Source of the DNA: Methylotenera_A sp031429035
GTDB lineage: Bacteria > Pseudomonadota > Gammaproteobacteria > Burkholderiales > Methylophilaceae
NCBI GenBank assembly: GCA_031429035.1
Contig: JANOYU010000108.1
Span: forward strand, 1 to 39,494
Direction of reading: 5' to 3'
Length of the DNA stretch: 39,494 nt
In this document: piece after piece, positions 8,376 through 16,669 of the stretch
Position numbering within the stretch: the stretch's first letter is position 1
How the letters are laid out: each line of letters starts with the position of its first letter
Notes under the pieces: generated by a model
Databases searched by the model: none
The model's input: only the letters and a program-made list of their open reading frames with translations
Told to the model about the DNA's origin: nothing
Program-made: the position numbers and the translations under genes

Positions 8376-9644
8376 ATGAATAACACAAATATAGCCAACG
8401 AATCACTAACAAAACCAATCAGACGCAAATCTCGATCCAGTTGGGTACATAATTTCGCCCGTAAGCAAGTTTTGGCTAAGCTTAAAAATTTGAAAAAAGG
8501 CCATTTAACTCTAATTGAAAATGGCATCAAACATGAGTTTGGAAAAGCTGGAAGTTTGGCAGCCACCATCACCGTCAACGACCCACATTTTTATGGTGAA
8601 GTAGCCTTTGGCGGCAGTATTGGCGCGGGTGAGGCCTATATGTTGGAATATTGGAACGCAGACAATTTAACCAATGTCATTCGCTTATTCGCCATAAACC
8701 AAAGCATTATGGATACGCTAGAAGGTGGTTTTGAGTGGCTTTCTAAACCCATTTTAAAGCTGTTACATTACCTAAACCGTAATACGCAAGATGGCAGCCG
8801 CAAAAATATTGCCGCACATTATGATTTAGGTAATGATTTTTTTAAGCTGTGGCTAGACCCTAGCATGATGTATTCATCGGCAATTTTTTCTCCGCCAGAT
8901 TGTAGTTTAGAGGCCGCATCAAACAAAAAACTCAAAGTTATTTGCGATAAATTAGACTTAAAACCGACTGATCACGTGGTAGAAATTGGCACTGGCTGGG
9001 GCGGTTTTGCCATTTATGCTGCCAAGCATTATGGCTGCAAAGTCACCACAACAACAATCTCACAACAACAATATGATGAAGCAAAATTACGCGTTAAAGC
9101 AGAAAATTTAGAAGAAAAAATTACGATTTTATTGAATGATTACAGAGACTTAACTGGACTATTTGATAAATTAGTTTCAATTGAAATGGTAGAGGCAGTT
9201 GGCCACCAATTTTACGATACTTACTTTGCCAAAGTATCTAGCTTACTTAAACCAGATGGCTTGGCGCTGATTCAAGCCATCACCATTGCAGACCAGCGTT
9301 TTGAAGCGGCAAAAAATTCGGTCGATTTTATTCAACGCTATATATTCCCAGGCTCAAACATCCCCAGCAACACTGCCATGCTAACTAGCATGACCAAAAC
9401 TACCGATTTACGCCTGTTTGATTGTGAAGACATAGGCCCGCATTACGCCACAACTTTGAGACTATGGCGCGAAAATTTCTTTGCCAATATCGATGCAGTG
9501 CGCCAGCTGGGCTATTCAGAAGAGTTTATTCGCATGTGGGAATTTTATTTGTGCTATTGCGAAGGCGGCTTTGCAGAGCGCGCGCTGGGTGATGTGCACT
9601 TATTGCTGACTAAACCAGATAATCGTCGCGCTACATTGACTTAG
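8376..9644 (+). CDS. Cyclopropane-fatty-acyl-phospholipid synthase family protein
   Basis: A 422-residue CFA-synthase-like enzyme. It has the N-terminal region, then RKNIAAHYDLGNDFF (142-156), SAM motif VVEIGTGWGG (201-210), IEMVEAVGH (269-277), FIQRYIFPGS (318-327), HYATTLRLWR (356-365) and YLCYCEGGF (391-399). By-eye alignment to E. coli Cfa keeps E239 (E273), Y317 (Y357) and C354 (C395). Cys139 is Ser168 and His266 is Gln300. From memory, plant cyclopropane synthases also carry Gln at the second site, so ring formation is not excluded. Known members transfer a methylene or methyl group from SAM to double bonds of phospholipid acyl chains at the membrane. The gene is 118 bases after DUF1365, with a REP-like repeat filling the gap up to five bases before the ATG and no clear Shine-Dalgarno. 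Confidence 0.85.
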   Translation: MNNTNIANESLTKPIRRKSRSSWVHNFARKQVLAKLKNLKKGHLTLIENGIKHEFGKAGSLAATITVNDPHFYGEVAFGGSIGAGEAYMLEYWNADNLTNVIRLFAINQSIMDTLEGGFEWLSKPILKLLHYLNRNTQDGSRKNIAAHYDLGNDFFKLWLDPSMMYSSAIFSPPDCSLEAASNKKLKVICDKLDLKPTDHVVEIGTGWGGFAIYAAKHYGCKVTTTTISQQQYDEAKLRVKAENLEEKITILLNDYRDLTGLFDKLVSIEMVEAVGHQFYDTYFAKVSSLLKPDGLALIQAITIADQRFEAAKNSVDFIQRYIFPGSNIPSNTAMLTSMTKTTDLRLFDCEDIGPHYATTLRLWRENFFANIDAVRQLGYSEEFIRMWEFYLCYCEGGFAERALGDVHLLLTKPDNRRATLT

Positions 9645-9650
9645 CACTAT

Positions 9651-10562
9651 TTAGGTATTCGTTTTTTTAAATCGCGCCATTATGGTATGTCCAGGAATAG
9701 TCTGCCATGAGCTATCTATATACTTAGACAACACTTCATCGAAGCCAAATTTATAATACAGTTTACGTTTTAATTTACCTGTTAAATATTTTTGTTCAAT
9801 TGAAGCTTTAAACCAGCCCCTCTCTTGTAGCGGCTCAATATAAGTAGCAATGTGTTTAACACCAAGCTGTGTCGATACATTTTCAAGGCATGCTCTGCTC
9901 CATAAGCTCATATGATGTGGTGGCATATTAAGCAAAGTATCGTCGAGTAAACCCAAAAAACTATCGTTATTTGGTACGCCTATTATCAGCTCACCTTCAG
10001 GTTTTAAGGCTTTAACACACGATTTTAAAAAAGATAATGGATTAATCACGTGTTCTAAAACTTGAAATGAGGCTACCGTATCATAATAATTAGGTCTTAA
10101 ATCGGCATGCGTTTGTATCGTATCGGTAAATACTTCCACACCTCTTTCGCGCCCAAAATCTGCAGCTGATTCATTAAACTCAAGCCCTGTCACAATAGCC
10201 GCTTTAGTTTCTGCAGCGCGATTTAAGAAGGCAGCTTGACCACATCCCACATCAAGCAAACGAGATTTAGCATGAACAAATTTAAGCGCCTCGTCATGCT
10301 CCCATTTTGTTTCTTTGTAATTCCAATCAAATGTTTGCAATTGTTTATACAATGCTTCTTGCCCCACCGTACTTAAAGGCATAAAAAACTTTAATCCCGT
10401 TTCTACACACTCATATAAAGAAAGTTTATCAACTCCATCAAGCTCTGCTTTAGGGTCATAGCCGTATTGTTTTATATATTCATGTCGAATAAAATCTGCA
10501 TCAATTGTTCTAACTAACTTACACTCAGAATTTCTCTCCAATAGAGGCGAATATATTTGCAT
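9651..10562 (-). CDS. Class I SAM-dependent methyltransferase, substrate unknown
   Basis: A 303-residue methyltransferase. Motif I is LLDVGCGQAAFL, with acidic GLEFNES after it, then FQVLEHVINPLSFLKS and LKPEGELIIGVPNND. The segment before the catalytic domain (LYECVETGLKFF, then FDWNYKETKWEHDEA) resembles exopolysaccharide- or glycan-associated methyltransferases that often have a zinc ribbon at the N-terminus. Here the ribbon cysteines are missing. It is transcribed toward the cfa-like gene (6-base gap between stops), opposite to both neighbours, and so is a single-gene unit. A methyltransferase of equal length and similar plan lies at 27535-28446. No partner gene shows its substrate. Confidence 0.75.
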   Translation of the reverse strand: MQIYSPLLERNSECKLVRTIDADFIRHEYIKQYGYDPKAELDGVDKLSLYECVETGLKFFMPLSTVGQEALYKQLQTFDWNYKETKWEHDEALKFVHAKSRLLDVGCGQAAFLNRAAETKAAIVTGLEFNESAADFGRERGVEVFTDTIQTHADLRPNYYDTVASFQVLEHVINPLSFLKSCVKALKPEGELIIGVPNNDSFLGLLDDTLLNMPPHHMSLWSRACLENVSTQLGVKHIATYIEPLQERGWFKASIEQKYLTGKLKRKLYYKFGFDEVLSKYIDSSWQTIPGHTIMARFKKTNT

Positions 10563-10605
10563 AATCAGTGCTTTCTTATCGTTCTAAATGAATATAATTG
10601 ATTTA

Positions 10606-10634
10606 AATTTACTGACTGTTTGTTAGTATGTCAA
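10606..10634 (-). promoter_or_regulatory. Candidate sigma-70 promoter for the 9651-10562 methyltransferase
   Basis: On the - strand a perfect -35 TTGACA (plus positions 10629-10634) is followed by 17 bases and TAAATT (10606-10611), a 4/6 match to TATAAT. Transcription would start near 10599, giving a leader of about 37 nt to the ATG at 10562. Found by eye. Confidence 0.45.
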
Positions 10635-10689
10635 TAGCCCGAAAGGGAATTTTCTAGTTAATGGTTATAAAAAATAATTAATTATCGAT

Positions 10690-11415
10690 ATGCAGTTTGC
10701 AAATATAGAATGGCGTAAAGTTAGCGGGAACGACGGACAAAGCCAGCCCTACTCGCTTGATTTTAATGATATTTATTTTAATACGGATGATGGTTTGCAA
10801 GAAACAGAACATGTGTTTATTGCGCAAAATCGGCTGGCACAACGTTTTGCAGCGCCTAATTTAAGCAGCTTTACCATCATTGAAACAGGTTTTGGTACTG
10901 GTTTAAATTTTCTCGTAGTAAGCGCACTTTGGCTAAAACTTGCACCAAAAACTGCTAGTTTGCATTATATTGGCATCGAAAAAACACCGCTTTCACCAAC
11001 TGACTTAACACTTGCACATGCGCTGTGGCCACAATTTGCAGATGTTTTTAACGCGCTAAAAACACCATATTTAAGCCTAAAAAAAGGCACTAATCAAATC
11101 AGCATGGCTGCAGGCCGCATCCAGCTTGGCTTGCAGGCCGATGATATTGCTCTCGTACTGCCGCAGATAACAAAACAAGCGGATGCTTGGCTGTTAGACG
11201 GCTTTGCCCCCGCCAAAAATGCTGACATGTGGTCAGAGGAATTGTTTGCACACATGGCTAGATTATCTAAGCAAAGCACTACCTTTGCCACCTTTACTAG
11301 CGCAGGCGCCGTGCGACGTGGCTTGCAAGCAGTTGGTTTTAAAGTAAATAAACAAAAAGGTTTTGGCAAAAAACGTGAAATGCTTAGCGGCGTGTTTATG
11401 GTTAAAAATGACTAG
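10690..11415 (+). CDS. mnmD: tRNA 5-methylaminomethyl-2-thiouridine methyltransferase (MnmD)
   Basis: A 241-residue protein equal to the methyltransferase half of E. coli MnmC (DUF752 family). It shows PYSLDFNDIYF and GLQETEHVFI near the start, SAM motif ETGFGTGLNFL (65-75), the diagnostic LLDGFAPAKNADMW, and a C-terminal GFGKKREMLSGVF that matches the E. coli domain end. It would methylate nm5s2U34 to mnm5s2U34 in tRNAs for Lys, Glu and Gln. In E. coli it is fused to the FAD domain. Here a stop at 11413-11415 ends the protein and the oxidoreductase begins in another frame eight bases earlier. The domain is complete, so this is a true split and not a broken gene. Confidence 0.9.
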   Translation: MQFANIEWRKVSGNDGQSQPYSLDFNDIYFNTDDGLQETEHVFIAQNRLAQRFAAPNLSSFTIIETGFGTGLNFLVVSALWLKLAPKTASLHYIGIEKTPLSPTDLTLAHALWPQFADVFNALKTPYLSLKKGTNQISMAAGRIQLGLQADDIALVLPQITKQADAWLLDGFAPAKNADMWSEELFAHMARLSKQSTTFATFTSAGAVRRGLQAVGFKVNKQKGFGKKREMLSGVFMVKND

Positions 11416-12625
11416 CGCCATTGTGATTGGCGGCGGCATTGCAGGCTGCAGTACAGCGTATTCACTTGCGCAGCGCGGCATTGCAGTCACCTTGATTGAG
11501 CGGCATGAAACTTTAGCCAGTGAAGCCTCTGGCAATCCCCTTGCCATGCTGTACCCAAAAATCAGCATCAAACCAAGTATACAAAGCGCACTTGCCAGCC
11601 AAGCCTATGATTTTACAATCAATTTATTAAATAACTTGCCAAAGCACATAGATTTTTTTAACGCATGCGGGCAAATCCAACTAGCTTTTAACGCGGCCGA
11701 GCAAGCTAAACAAAACGAGTTATTTAATATTGAGTATTTGCACAAAAACAATTGGTTTTGCGATTTTTTAAATGCGGAAGAAGCGAGTGAAAAAGCTGGA
11801 ATTGCCCTAAAAACTGGTGGAATTTTTCTAAAACAAGCTGGTTGGATAAACCCGCGATTATTATGCGCAGCGCTTTGTACACATCCAAACATTACACTGC
11901 AAACCAATAGCCATGCGGCCTGCATTGAATCTAGCGCAAATGGTTGGCGCGTTAGTTTTGCAAATGGCAAAATGGAAGCTGCTGGTTTTGAAGCTAAAAG
12001 TGTGGTGATATGCAACGCCAACGATGTCAAGCAATTTGGCTTTTGCAACTCTGCACAGATTACGCCCGTGCGCGGCCAAGTTAACTTTTTTGCAGAAAAT
12101 ACCACCAGCCAAGCGTTAAATACCATTGTTTGCAGTGACCATTTTATTAGCCCCGCGGTGGATGGCTGGCATTCGTTTGGCACCAGTTACGCGCCAAATG
12201 ATTTAAATGCAGCAGTTTCGGTGCAAGATACTGCCAATAATTTAGCTGCGCTGGCTAAAATATCACCACAAATTGCAGCCAGTATACAGGCCGAAAACCT
12301 ACAAGCGCGTGTGGCTTGGCGCAGCCAAACCCTAGATTATATTCCGATGGCAGGCCAGTTGTTAGATGAAGAACAATTACGTAAAACGCCGCCACGTTAT
12401 AACGCGCAAGTAACAAATTTACCATGGTTGCAAGGTTTATATATCAACGCTGGCCATGGCTCTAAAGGCATGATTACGGCGCCATTATGTGGCGAAATTA
12501 TTGCCTGCTTAGTCACAAATAACACATTGCCAATTGCTGCAAACTTAGCCAGCAAACTTAACCCAAGCCGATTTTTATTGCGTGAGTTAGGTTTAAAACA
12601 ATTAGCAAATTCGCTTTGCGCTTAA
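11408..12625 (+). CDS. mnmC: FAD-dependent cmnm5s2U34 oxidoreductase (MnmC)
   Basis: A 405-residue FAD oxidoreductase equal to the C-terminal half of E. coli MnmC. It has GGGIAG at residues 8-13, LASEASGNPLAMLYPKIS (FAD and substrate region), PVRGQVNFF, and the C-terminal LYINAGHGSKGMITAPLCGE. It oxidises cmnm5s2U34 to nm5s2U34, which MnmD then methylates. The ATG at 11408 begins eight bases before the mnmD stop, so re-initiation by the same ribosome is likely and should give balanced amounts. The upstream in-frame region lies inside mnmD and is excluded. The E. coli inter-domain linker is absent. The C-terminus runs to ANSLCA, close to the usual family end. Confidence 0.9.
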   Translation: MTSAIVIGGGIAGCSTAYSLAQRGIAVTLIERHETLASEASGNPLAMLYPKISIKPSIQSALASQAYDFTINLLNNLPKHIDFFNACGQIQLAFNAAEQAKQNELFNIEYLHKNNWFCDFLNAEEASEKAGIALKTGGIFLKQAGWINPRLLCAALCTHPNITLQTNSHAACIESSANGWRVSFANGKMEAAGFEAKSVVICNANDVKQFGFCNSAQITPVRGQVNFFAENTTSQALNTIVCSDHFISPAVDGWHSFGTSYAPNDLNAAVSVQDTANNLAALAKISPQIAASIQAENLQARVAWRSQTLDYIPMAGQLLDEEQLRKTPPRYNAQVTNLPWLQGLYINAGHGSKGMITAPLCGEIIACLVTNNTLPIAANLASKLNPSRFLLRELGLKQLANSLCA

Positions 12626-12633
12626 TATTGATG

Positions 12634-12655
12634 CCGTATTTCGATTAAAATACGG
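12634..12655 (+). terminator. Hairpin between mnmC and the OGT-like gene
   Basis: CCGTATTT (12634-12641), six-base loop CGATTA, then AAATACGG (12648-12655), a perfect 8-bp stem. It starts eight bases after the mnmC stop and ends two bases before the next ATG. The run of T after the stem is too short for a classical terminator, so attenuation or translation control is as likely. Confidence 0.45.
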
Positions 12656-12657
12656 TT

Positions 12658-14547
12658 ATGCAAATGTCGCCGCCTAATGAACAACTTACAGCCCAACTCA
12701 TCGCTTACCAGCAAGCCTTGTTACAAAACCCTAAAGATTTAGAAACACAATTAAATTGTGCTAATTTATGTTTAGAATTACAGCGCTTTGAAGAAGCCGC
12801 CGGCTATTTTAGACGCCTAGTGCGTGCGCTTAAAAATCGCGACCTTAAAACGCATGGATACTGCTGCAATGCTTTGTGTTTTAGTTTGGAATCGCTAGGT
12901 AACCAAGCGCAAATTATAGCCCAGTTTGCGCTGGCTGCAGGCTGCTTTGAAGAGGCGCTAGAACTCCAGCCTGGCAACGCGGTCTTTTGGTACAACTTGG
13001 GCAACGCACAGCGCGAGCTTGGTCAGCCGCAAGCAGCGCTCGATAGCTTTAAAAAATCGGTCCAATTTAATCCAAACGATGCCGATACGCATAATAATTT
13101 AGGCAATATTCAACGCGAGCTGGGCAAGCTGGACAAAGCGATTGCCAGCTATGAAACCGCTTTAAAACTTAACCCCAATTTGCACCACGCGCTTGCCCAT
13201 TTAGTGCATCAAAAACAACACGTGTGCGATTGGGCTGGCGTTGGTTCTGATAGTTTAGAAAGTCAGATTGCAGAAGTTCGCCGTTTGGTGCGTGAAGAAC
13301 CTAGCGCGCAAATCTCGCCATTCGCATTTTTGGCGATGCCTAGCACTACCGCGCAAGAACAAAAACTATGCACCACAAATTGGGCCAACAATATGTTTGC
13401 TAATATCACTAGCAAAAACAGCATGCCGGCAAGCCGCATGGATACTGCCTCGCAGAGCATCTCAATTAGTAACAAAAAGAATAAGTTAAATATTGGCTAT
13501 TTATCAGCCGATTTTAGGCTGCATCCGCTGGCATTTTTAATCACCGAACTCATCGAAAAGCACGATAGAAACCAGTTTAAAATTTTCGCATATTCCTACG
13601 GCGCGGTTGATAAAACACCAACACGCCAAAGATTGGTGCAAGCGTTTGATCAGTTTCATGATATTCGGCATTTGAACGATGACGAAGCAGCAGACAAAAT
13701 ACGCTTTGATAATATAGATATTTTGGTCGATTTAACCGGTTTTACCCAAACCAGTCACACTGGAATTGTGGCGCAAAAGCCCGCACCTATTAGCATCAAC
13801 TGGTTGGGCTATGCGGGAACAATGGGTGAAATCGGGGGTTCTTTAAATCAAAAATCTCTATTTGACTATATTTTGGTTGACCAAATTATCGCGCCAAATG
13901 CTGACGACTTTAGCGAGCAATTGCTGCATTTACCATGTTACCAACCCAATGATAGCAAGCGCCCAATTGGCAAAAGCACTACAAGAATGGACAATAATTT
14001 GCCAGAAAACGTGTTTGTATTTTGTTGCTTTAACCAAACTTTTAAAATGTCTGCAGAGATTTTTGGCTGTTGGATGCGCATTTTAAGCCAAGCGCCAAAT
14101 AGCGTTCTGTGGCTGCTAGATTGCAACCCGTGGGCCAAAGCCAACATTCAAGCTGCGGCTGAAAACGCAGGTATTGCCGCTAACCGCATTATTTTTGCAC
14201 CACGCGTGCCAGTTGCTGAACATTTGAGCCGCCATGTGCATGCCGATTTGTTTTTAGACACCATGCCCTACAACGCCCACACCACCGCCAGCGACGCGCT
14301 ATGGATGAATGTACCCGTGTTAACAATGCTGGGGGAAACTATGGCCAGCCGCGTTGCCGCCAGCCTACTAACGCGGGCGGGTTTGCCGCAGTTTATATGC
14401 AGTAATTTGCAAGAATACCAACAGAAAGCGCTTAGTTTTATACAAAACCCTAGCTTACTTAATATCAACACAAAACAATCGCCGCTATTTGATGCTGCCC
14501 AATTTGCGCGCGATATCGAGCAGCAATATTTAAATGTCTGTATCTAA
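12658..14547 (+). CDS. TPR protein with SPINDLY/OGT-type O-linked glycosyltransferase domain
   Basis: A 629-residue protein. Tetratricopeptide repeats fill residues ~10-180, the clearest being AVFWYNLGNAQRELGQPQAA and DTHNNLGNIQRELGKLDKA. A GT41 (O-GlcNAc transferase) domain follows at ~275-620. Residues matching human OGT are H289 in SADFRLHP (H498), K463 in FNQTFKMS (K842) and HTTASDALW at 541-549 (H920/T921/D925), with GETMASRVAASLL after. GT41 enzymes transfer a sugar from a UDP-sugar to Ser/Thr of proteins. About 65 residues between the repeats and GT41 are poorly conserved. Start could be 12658 or the in-frame ATG at 12664; a hairpin lies directly upstream. It precedes pilU, so pilin or adhesin glycosylation is possible but unproven. 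Confidence 0.85.
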   Translation: MQMSPPNEQLTAQLIAYQQALLQNPKDLETQLNCANLCLELQRFEEAAGYFRRLVRALKNRDLKTHGYCCNALCFSLESLGNQAQIIAQFALAAGCFEEALELQPGNAVFWYNLGNAQRELGQPQAALDSFKKSVQFNPNDADTHNNLGNIQRELGKLDKAIASYETALKLNPNLHHALAHLVHQKQHVCDWAGVGSDSLESQIAEVRRLVREEPSAQISPFAFLAMPSTTAQEQKLCTTNWANNMFANITSKNSMPASRMDTASQSISISNKKNKLNIGYLSADFRLHPLAFLITELIEKHDRNQFKIFAYSYGAVDKTPTRQRLVQAFDQFHDIRHLNDDEAADKIRFDNIDILVDLTGFTQTSHTGIVAQKPAPISINWLGYAGTMGEIGGSLNQKSLFDYILVDQIIAPNADDFSEQLLHLPCYQPNDSKRPIGKSTTRMDNNLPENVFVFCCFNQTFKMSAEIFGCWMRILSQAPNSVLWLLDCNPWAKANIQAAAENAGIAANRIIFAPRVPVAEHLSRHVHADLFLDTMPYNAHTTASDALWMNVPVLTMLGETMASRVAASLLTRAGLPQFICSNLQEYQQKALSFIQNPSLLNINTKQSPLFDAAQFARDIEQQYLNVCI

Positions 14548-14618
14548 ACATCTGTTCAAAACTGCCATAAAAAGCTAGCGTGTGCTACAGTTAAATAATT
14601 ATATAAATAGGATTTTGC

Positions 14619-15713
14619 ATGGCCGCCATTGATATTACCCCTGTCTTAAAATATATGACTGAAAAAGGTGGCTCTGACCTATTTTTTAGCACAGGCGCGG
14701 CCATACACATGGATGTAGAAGGCGAAACCACACCAGTAAACGCGCAAAAAATGACGCCTGGCATGGTAAAAGAAGTGGCTTACGCCATTATGAGCCCCGC
14801 GCAAATTGAAGAATTTGAAAAAGAACTTGAATGCAATTTTGCCATCGGCCGCAAAGATATTGGCCGCTTTCGCGTCAATGTGTTTAAGCAACGCGGCGAG
14901 GTGGGCATGGTCATCCGCCATATTAAAACCGAGATTCCCAGCTTTGAAACACTAGGTTTACCACTTATTTTGCGTGATTTAATCATGCGCAAACGTGGGC
15001 TAGTACTGGTGGTTGGCTCAACTGGTTCGGGCAAATCAACTACGCTGGCATCGATGATTGATTATAGAAATGCCAATGAAACAGGCCATATTGTAACGAT
15101 TGAAGACCCAATTGAGTTTGTGTATAACCACAAAAAATCGGTGGTAGATCAGCGTGAGGTGGGTATCGATACGCACTCGTTTCAAAGTGCATTAAAAAAT
15201 GCCATGCGCCAAGCGCCCGATGTGATTTTAATTGGCGAGGTGCGCGATATGGAAGGCATGCAACAAGCGCTAACTTACGCTGAAACTGGCCATTTATGCT
15301 TGGCGACGCTACATGCCAACAACGCCAACCAAGCGTTAGAGCGCATTATTTCGTTCTTCCCTACCGAAGCCAAAAATGGCTTGCTGCTTGGCGTTTCGTT
15401 GAATATGGTGGCGATTGTTTCGCAGCGCTTGATTCCTGGCAAAGTACAAAAACGCGTGGCGGCAGTTGAAGTGCTGATTAATACGCCGTATGTTGCTGAG
15501 CTGATTCAAAAACAAAAAATGAGTGAGCTAAAAGATACCATGGCGGATAACAACGACATTGGCATGAATACGTTTGATCAGTCGTTGTTTAAATTGTTTG
15601 CCAATGGCAAAATTGACGAAGAAAACGCACTTGCCAATGCCGATTCACGCAACGATTTGTCGCTAAAAATACGCTTTGCGGCTGAGGGCAATGCGGGCGG
15701 TTTTAGTGGCTAA
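14619..15713 (+). CDS. pilU: Type IV pilus retraction ATPase PilU
   Basis: A 364-residue PilT/PilU-type hexameric ATPase. It has Walker A GSTGSGKST (133-141), the Asp box IEDPIEF (161-167), Walker B DVILIGEVRD (201-210) and the His box HLCLATLHAN (225-234). I choose PilU over PilT because the C-terminal region lacks the AIRNLIRE motif and instead reads ELKDTMAD and GMNTFDQSLFKLF, as PilU does, with an extra C-terminal tail. PilU works with PilT at the cytoplasmic base of the pilus to power retraction. No pilT is next to it here, unlike many relatives. The start has a fair AGGA ribosome site, and TGCTACAGT at 14583-14591 could be an extended -10. It ends three bases before the stop of the opposing EamA gene. 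Confidence 0.88.
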   Translation: MAAIDITPVLKYMTEKGGSDLFFSTGAAIHMDVEGETTPVNAQKMTPGMVKEVAYAIMSPAQIEEFEKELECNFAIGRKDIGRFRVNVFKQRGEVGMVIRHIKTEIPSFETLGLPLILRDLIMRKRGLVLVVGSTGSGKSTTLASMIDYRNANETGHIVTIEDPIEFVYNHKKSVVDQREVGIDTHSFQSALKNAMRQAPDVILIGEVRDMEGMQQALTYAETGHLCLATLHANNANQALERIISFFPTEAKNGLLLGVSLNMVAIVSQRLIPGKVQKRVAAVEVLINTPYVAELIQKQKMSELKDTMADNNDIGMNTFDQSLFKLFANGKIDEENALANADSRNDLSLKIRFAAEGNAGGFSG

Positions 15714-15716
15714 TGC

Positions 15717-16634
15717 TTATTCTTGATGATTTAAAGCAGATGTTAACGCAGCAGCCACAATAAGCAATCCACCTATCCATTCATTCAAGGTCATCGCCTC
15801 GTGCGCCAAATAATAAGCGGCAATAGCGGCCACCACCAGCTCAAACAAAAATAAAACCGAAGCGCGAATAGCTGAAAGTTGCGTCACGCCAAACTGCACT
15901 AACATGGTAGCCGCTAACAGCAGCACTGCAATCAGAGACATCACTAACCAATGATTGATATTAAAAAAAATTGGGCTAGGAAAGCTTTGGCCATAACTAT
16001 TGACTAAGATTGGCGCGGCAATCGCGGCCACCACAATCACGCCCAACCACACTGCAAATGATTTTTGTAGCAAGCTTAAATGCTGTGATTTACGCGTTAC
16101 CACATTGGTGAGCGAAAAACCGATGCCTGCTGATAGTGCCAGCCACTCAGCACTATTTCTTGGCACAGGCCAATGGCTGGCCACCGCACTAAACGGCCCT
16201 GCCAGCATAATATAAGCGCCTACTAGCGCAATTACAATGGAGATAAAACCCAGCTTGGTAATCGGTTCTTGCAACCAAAAACGCGCCAACAGCAACGTCC
16301 ACAGCGGCGATAAATAAAATAGCAGCATAATACGCATCACCTCGCCATCAATCACCGCCAGCACATAACTTAAATTGGTCCAACCCGCAATCAAGCCTAT
16401 CAATAGCATGGTTTTAGGTTGTATGAAAATATCGCGGCGGTGCTTGATAAGGTGCTTAAAATAATAGGCACCAGCAAGCAGTGCTGCAATGCAATAAGTA
16501 TAAAAGCTGGACGCCACGCCAGAGATGCCCGCCTCTGCCATTAGCCGATACGGGTACCAAATTAGGCCCCAAGCAAACGCACCAAATAACAAGCCAAATA
16601 TGGCCAACGCATTTTTATTACGATGATTCAACAT
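15717..16634 (-). CDS. EamA/DMT-family transporter
   Basis: A 305-residue integral membrane protein with about ten hydrophobic segments in two homologous halves, the pattern of the drug/metabolite transporter EamA superfamily. The first half begins GLLFGAFAWGLIWYPYRLMA and the second GLLIVAAALTSAL near the end. Many members export amino acids or small metabolites; the substrate here cannot be read from the sequence. It is divergent from dapC with only 35 bases between start codons. That is suggestive of a link to amino-acid or diaminopimelate metabolism, but that is weak evidence. Confidence 0.82.
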   Translation of the reverse strand: MLNHRNKNALAIFGLLFGAFAWGLIWYPYRLMAEAGISGVASSFYTYCIAALLAGAYYFKHLIKHRRDIFIQPKTMLLIGLIAGWTNLSYVLAVIDGEVMRIMLLFYLSPLWTLLLARFWLQEPITKLGFISIVIALVGAYIMLAGPFSAVASHWPVPRNSAEWLALSAGIGFSLTNVVTRKSQHLSLLQKSFAVWLGVIVVAAIAAPILVNSYGQSFPSPIFFNINHWLVMSLIAVLLLAATMLVQFGVTQLSAIRASVLFLFELVVAAIAAYYLAHEAMTLNEWIGGLLIVAAALTSALNHQE

Positions 16635-16656
16635 AGTTATTCTGCTGCTCTTAAAT

Positions 16657-16662
16657 TATAAT
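16657..16662 (+). promoter_or_regulatory. -10 box next to the dapC start
   Basis: TATAAT ends eight bases before the dapC ATG at 16670, so RNA would start at or within a base or two of the start codon. No Shine-Dalgarno is seen, which fits a leaderless message. I find no good -35. Confidence 0.35.
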
Positions 16663-16669
16663 ACGGCTT

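Noticed and set aside
12634..12655. Classical Rho-independent terminator after mnmC
   Set aside because: The stem is AT-rich and followed by only two T bases, so I kept it as a hairpin of uncertain role.
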